Made by a program: the position numbers and the translations under genes. The notes under the pieces were generated by a model. It saw only the letters and a list, made by a program, of their open reading frames with translations. It was not told the origin of the DNA and made no database searches. Below are positions 15,733-15,912 of a DNA stretch of 15,912 nucleotides, one piece after another. The stretch comes from Mariniphaga sp. (GTDB taxonomy: Bacteria; Bacteroidota; Bacteroidia; Bacteroidales; Prolixibacteraceae): positions 1 to 15,912 of the forward strand of contig JABMQB010000391.1 of assembly GCA_013203525.1 (NCBI GenBank), in the 5' to 3' direction. Positions within the stretch are counted from its first letter, which is position 1; every line of letters begins with the position of its first letter.

Positions 15733-15750
15733 AATATTTTATATTAAAAG

Positions 15751-15778
15751 AGGCTGTCTGAAAAGGCAGCCTTTTTTT
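15751..15778 (+). terminator. Intrinsic terminator of the secreted repeat protein gene
   Basis: An 8-bp stem (AGGCTGTC pairing with GGCAGCCT, one G-U pair) with a six-base loop TGAAAA runs into seven T's, 18 bp after the stop codon. This is a textbook rho-independent terminator. It ends about 20 bp before the right insertion-sequence end. Confidence 0.9.
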
Positions 15779-15798
15779 ATGAACTCTTTACAGAAGTT

Positions 15799-15912
15799 AT
15801 ACCAATTAGACTTTGTAATGCCGCATATAATTAGTATCTTCAGGCATGAAAAATCCAGTAGATTTTGATATAAAAGAGAGCCTTCAGGAACTGAAAAACC
15901 TTAGGTTGAAAC
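15799..15912 (+). mobile_element. Right insertion-sequence end (partial)
   Basis: This is the exact inverted copy of 9-122, running off the right edge of the window. Upstream of 15799 the similarity stops, so the element boundary is at about 15799-15802. The host side is intergenic, just past a terminator, so this copy appears to harm no gene. The remaining element, its other end and its target duplication are outside the window. Confidence 0.8.
15846..15912 (+). CDS. Transposase-like ORF, N-terminal 22 codons only
   Basis: The ATG at 15846 begins the same peptide as the left copy (MKNPVDFDIKESLQEL and onward) and is open to the window edge. Identity of the two copies down to the base implies recent transposition or ongoing homogenisation. 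Too little is present to name the transposase family with confidence. Confidence 0.55.
   Translation, partial: MKNPVDFDIKESLQELKNLRLK

Overview
The window is AT-rich DNA that looks like a Bacteroidota genome, most likely an environmental member of the Bacteroidia. Four things point that way: a secreted protein ending in a type IX secretion (T9SS) type A sorting domain, a TAnnTTTG-type -7 promoter element in front of it, the scarcity of Shine-Dalgarno sequences, and the style of the histidine kinase and Tat-exported Gfo/Idh proteins. No rRNA, tRNA or CRISPR array is visible.

Layout. Both ends carry the same 114-bp sequence in inverted orientation (9-122 and 15799-15912). Each copy contains the first codons of an outward-reading transposase-like ORF, so the window is bounded by two copies of one insertion sequence, probably because an assembly stopped at a repeat. 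At the left, the element cuts a histidine kinase; only the part after the phospho-acceptor His region remains (123-730). From 12571 down to 742 lies a run of ten tightly packed minus-strand genes. A minus-strand CAP-domain lipoprotein (12671-13249) sits upstream of it. A divergent 332-bp intergenic region follows, then a plus-strand secreted repeat protein (13582-15732) with a strong terminator.

The ten-gene run has two halves. In transcription order, the first encodes a GntP-type acid-sugar permease, a LarA-type racemase/epimerase, a DUF1537 four-carbon acid-sugar kinase and a PdxA2-type 4-phospho-threonate/erythronate dehydrogenase. This is a nearly complete route from an external C4 sugar acid to dihydroxyacetone phosphate, with LarA as a plausible C2 epimerase. 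After a 116-bp gap with a possible second promoter, the second half encodes a NagX/HGSNAT-like membrane acyltransferase, two Tat-exported Gfo/Idh/MocA oxidoreductases, a NagA-type deacetylase carrying a signal peptide, an NRAMP-fold transporter without the usual metal-binding motifs, and a NagB-type deaminase. This looks like an amino-sugar pathway with several steps moved to the cell envelope. No regulator, amino-sugar kinase, glycoside hydrolase, SusC/D pair or Ni-pincer cofactor gene (larB/C/E) is present.

The most unusual features are the envelope-shifted amino-sugar module fused to a C4 acid-sugar module, the secreted repeat protein in which two cysteine pairs alternate strictly from repeat to repeat, and the insertion-sequence break inside the kinase. 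Functions are inferred from motifs read by eye; no database search was possible.
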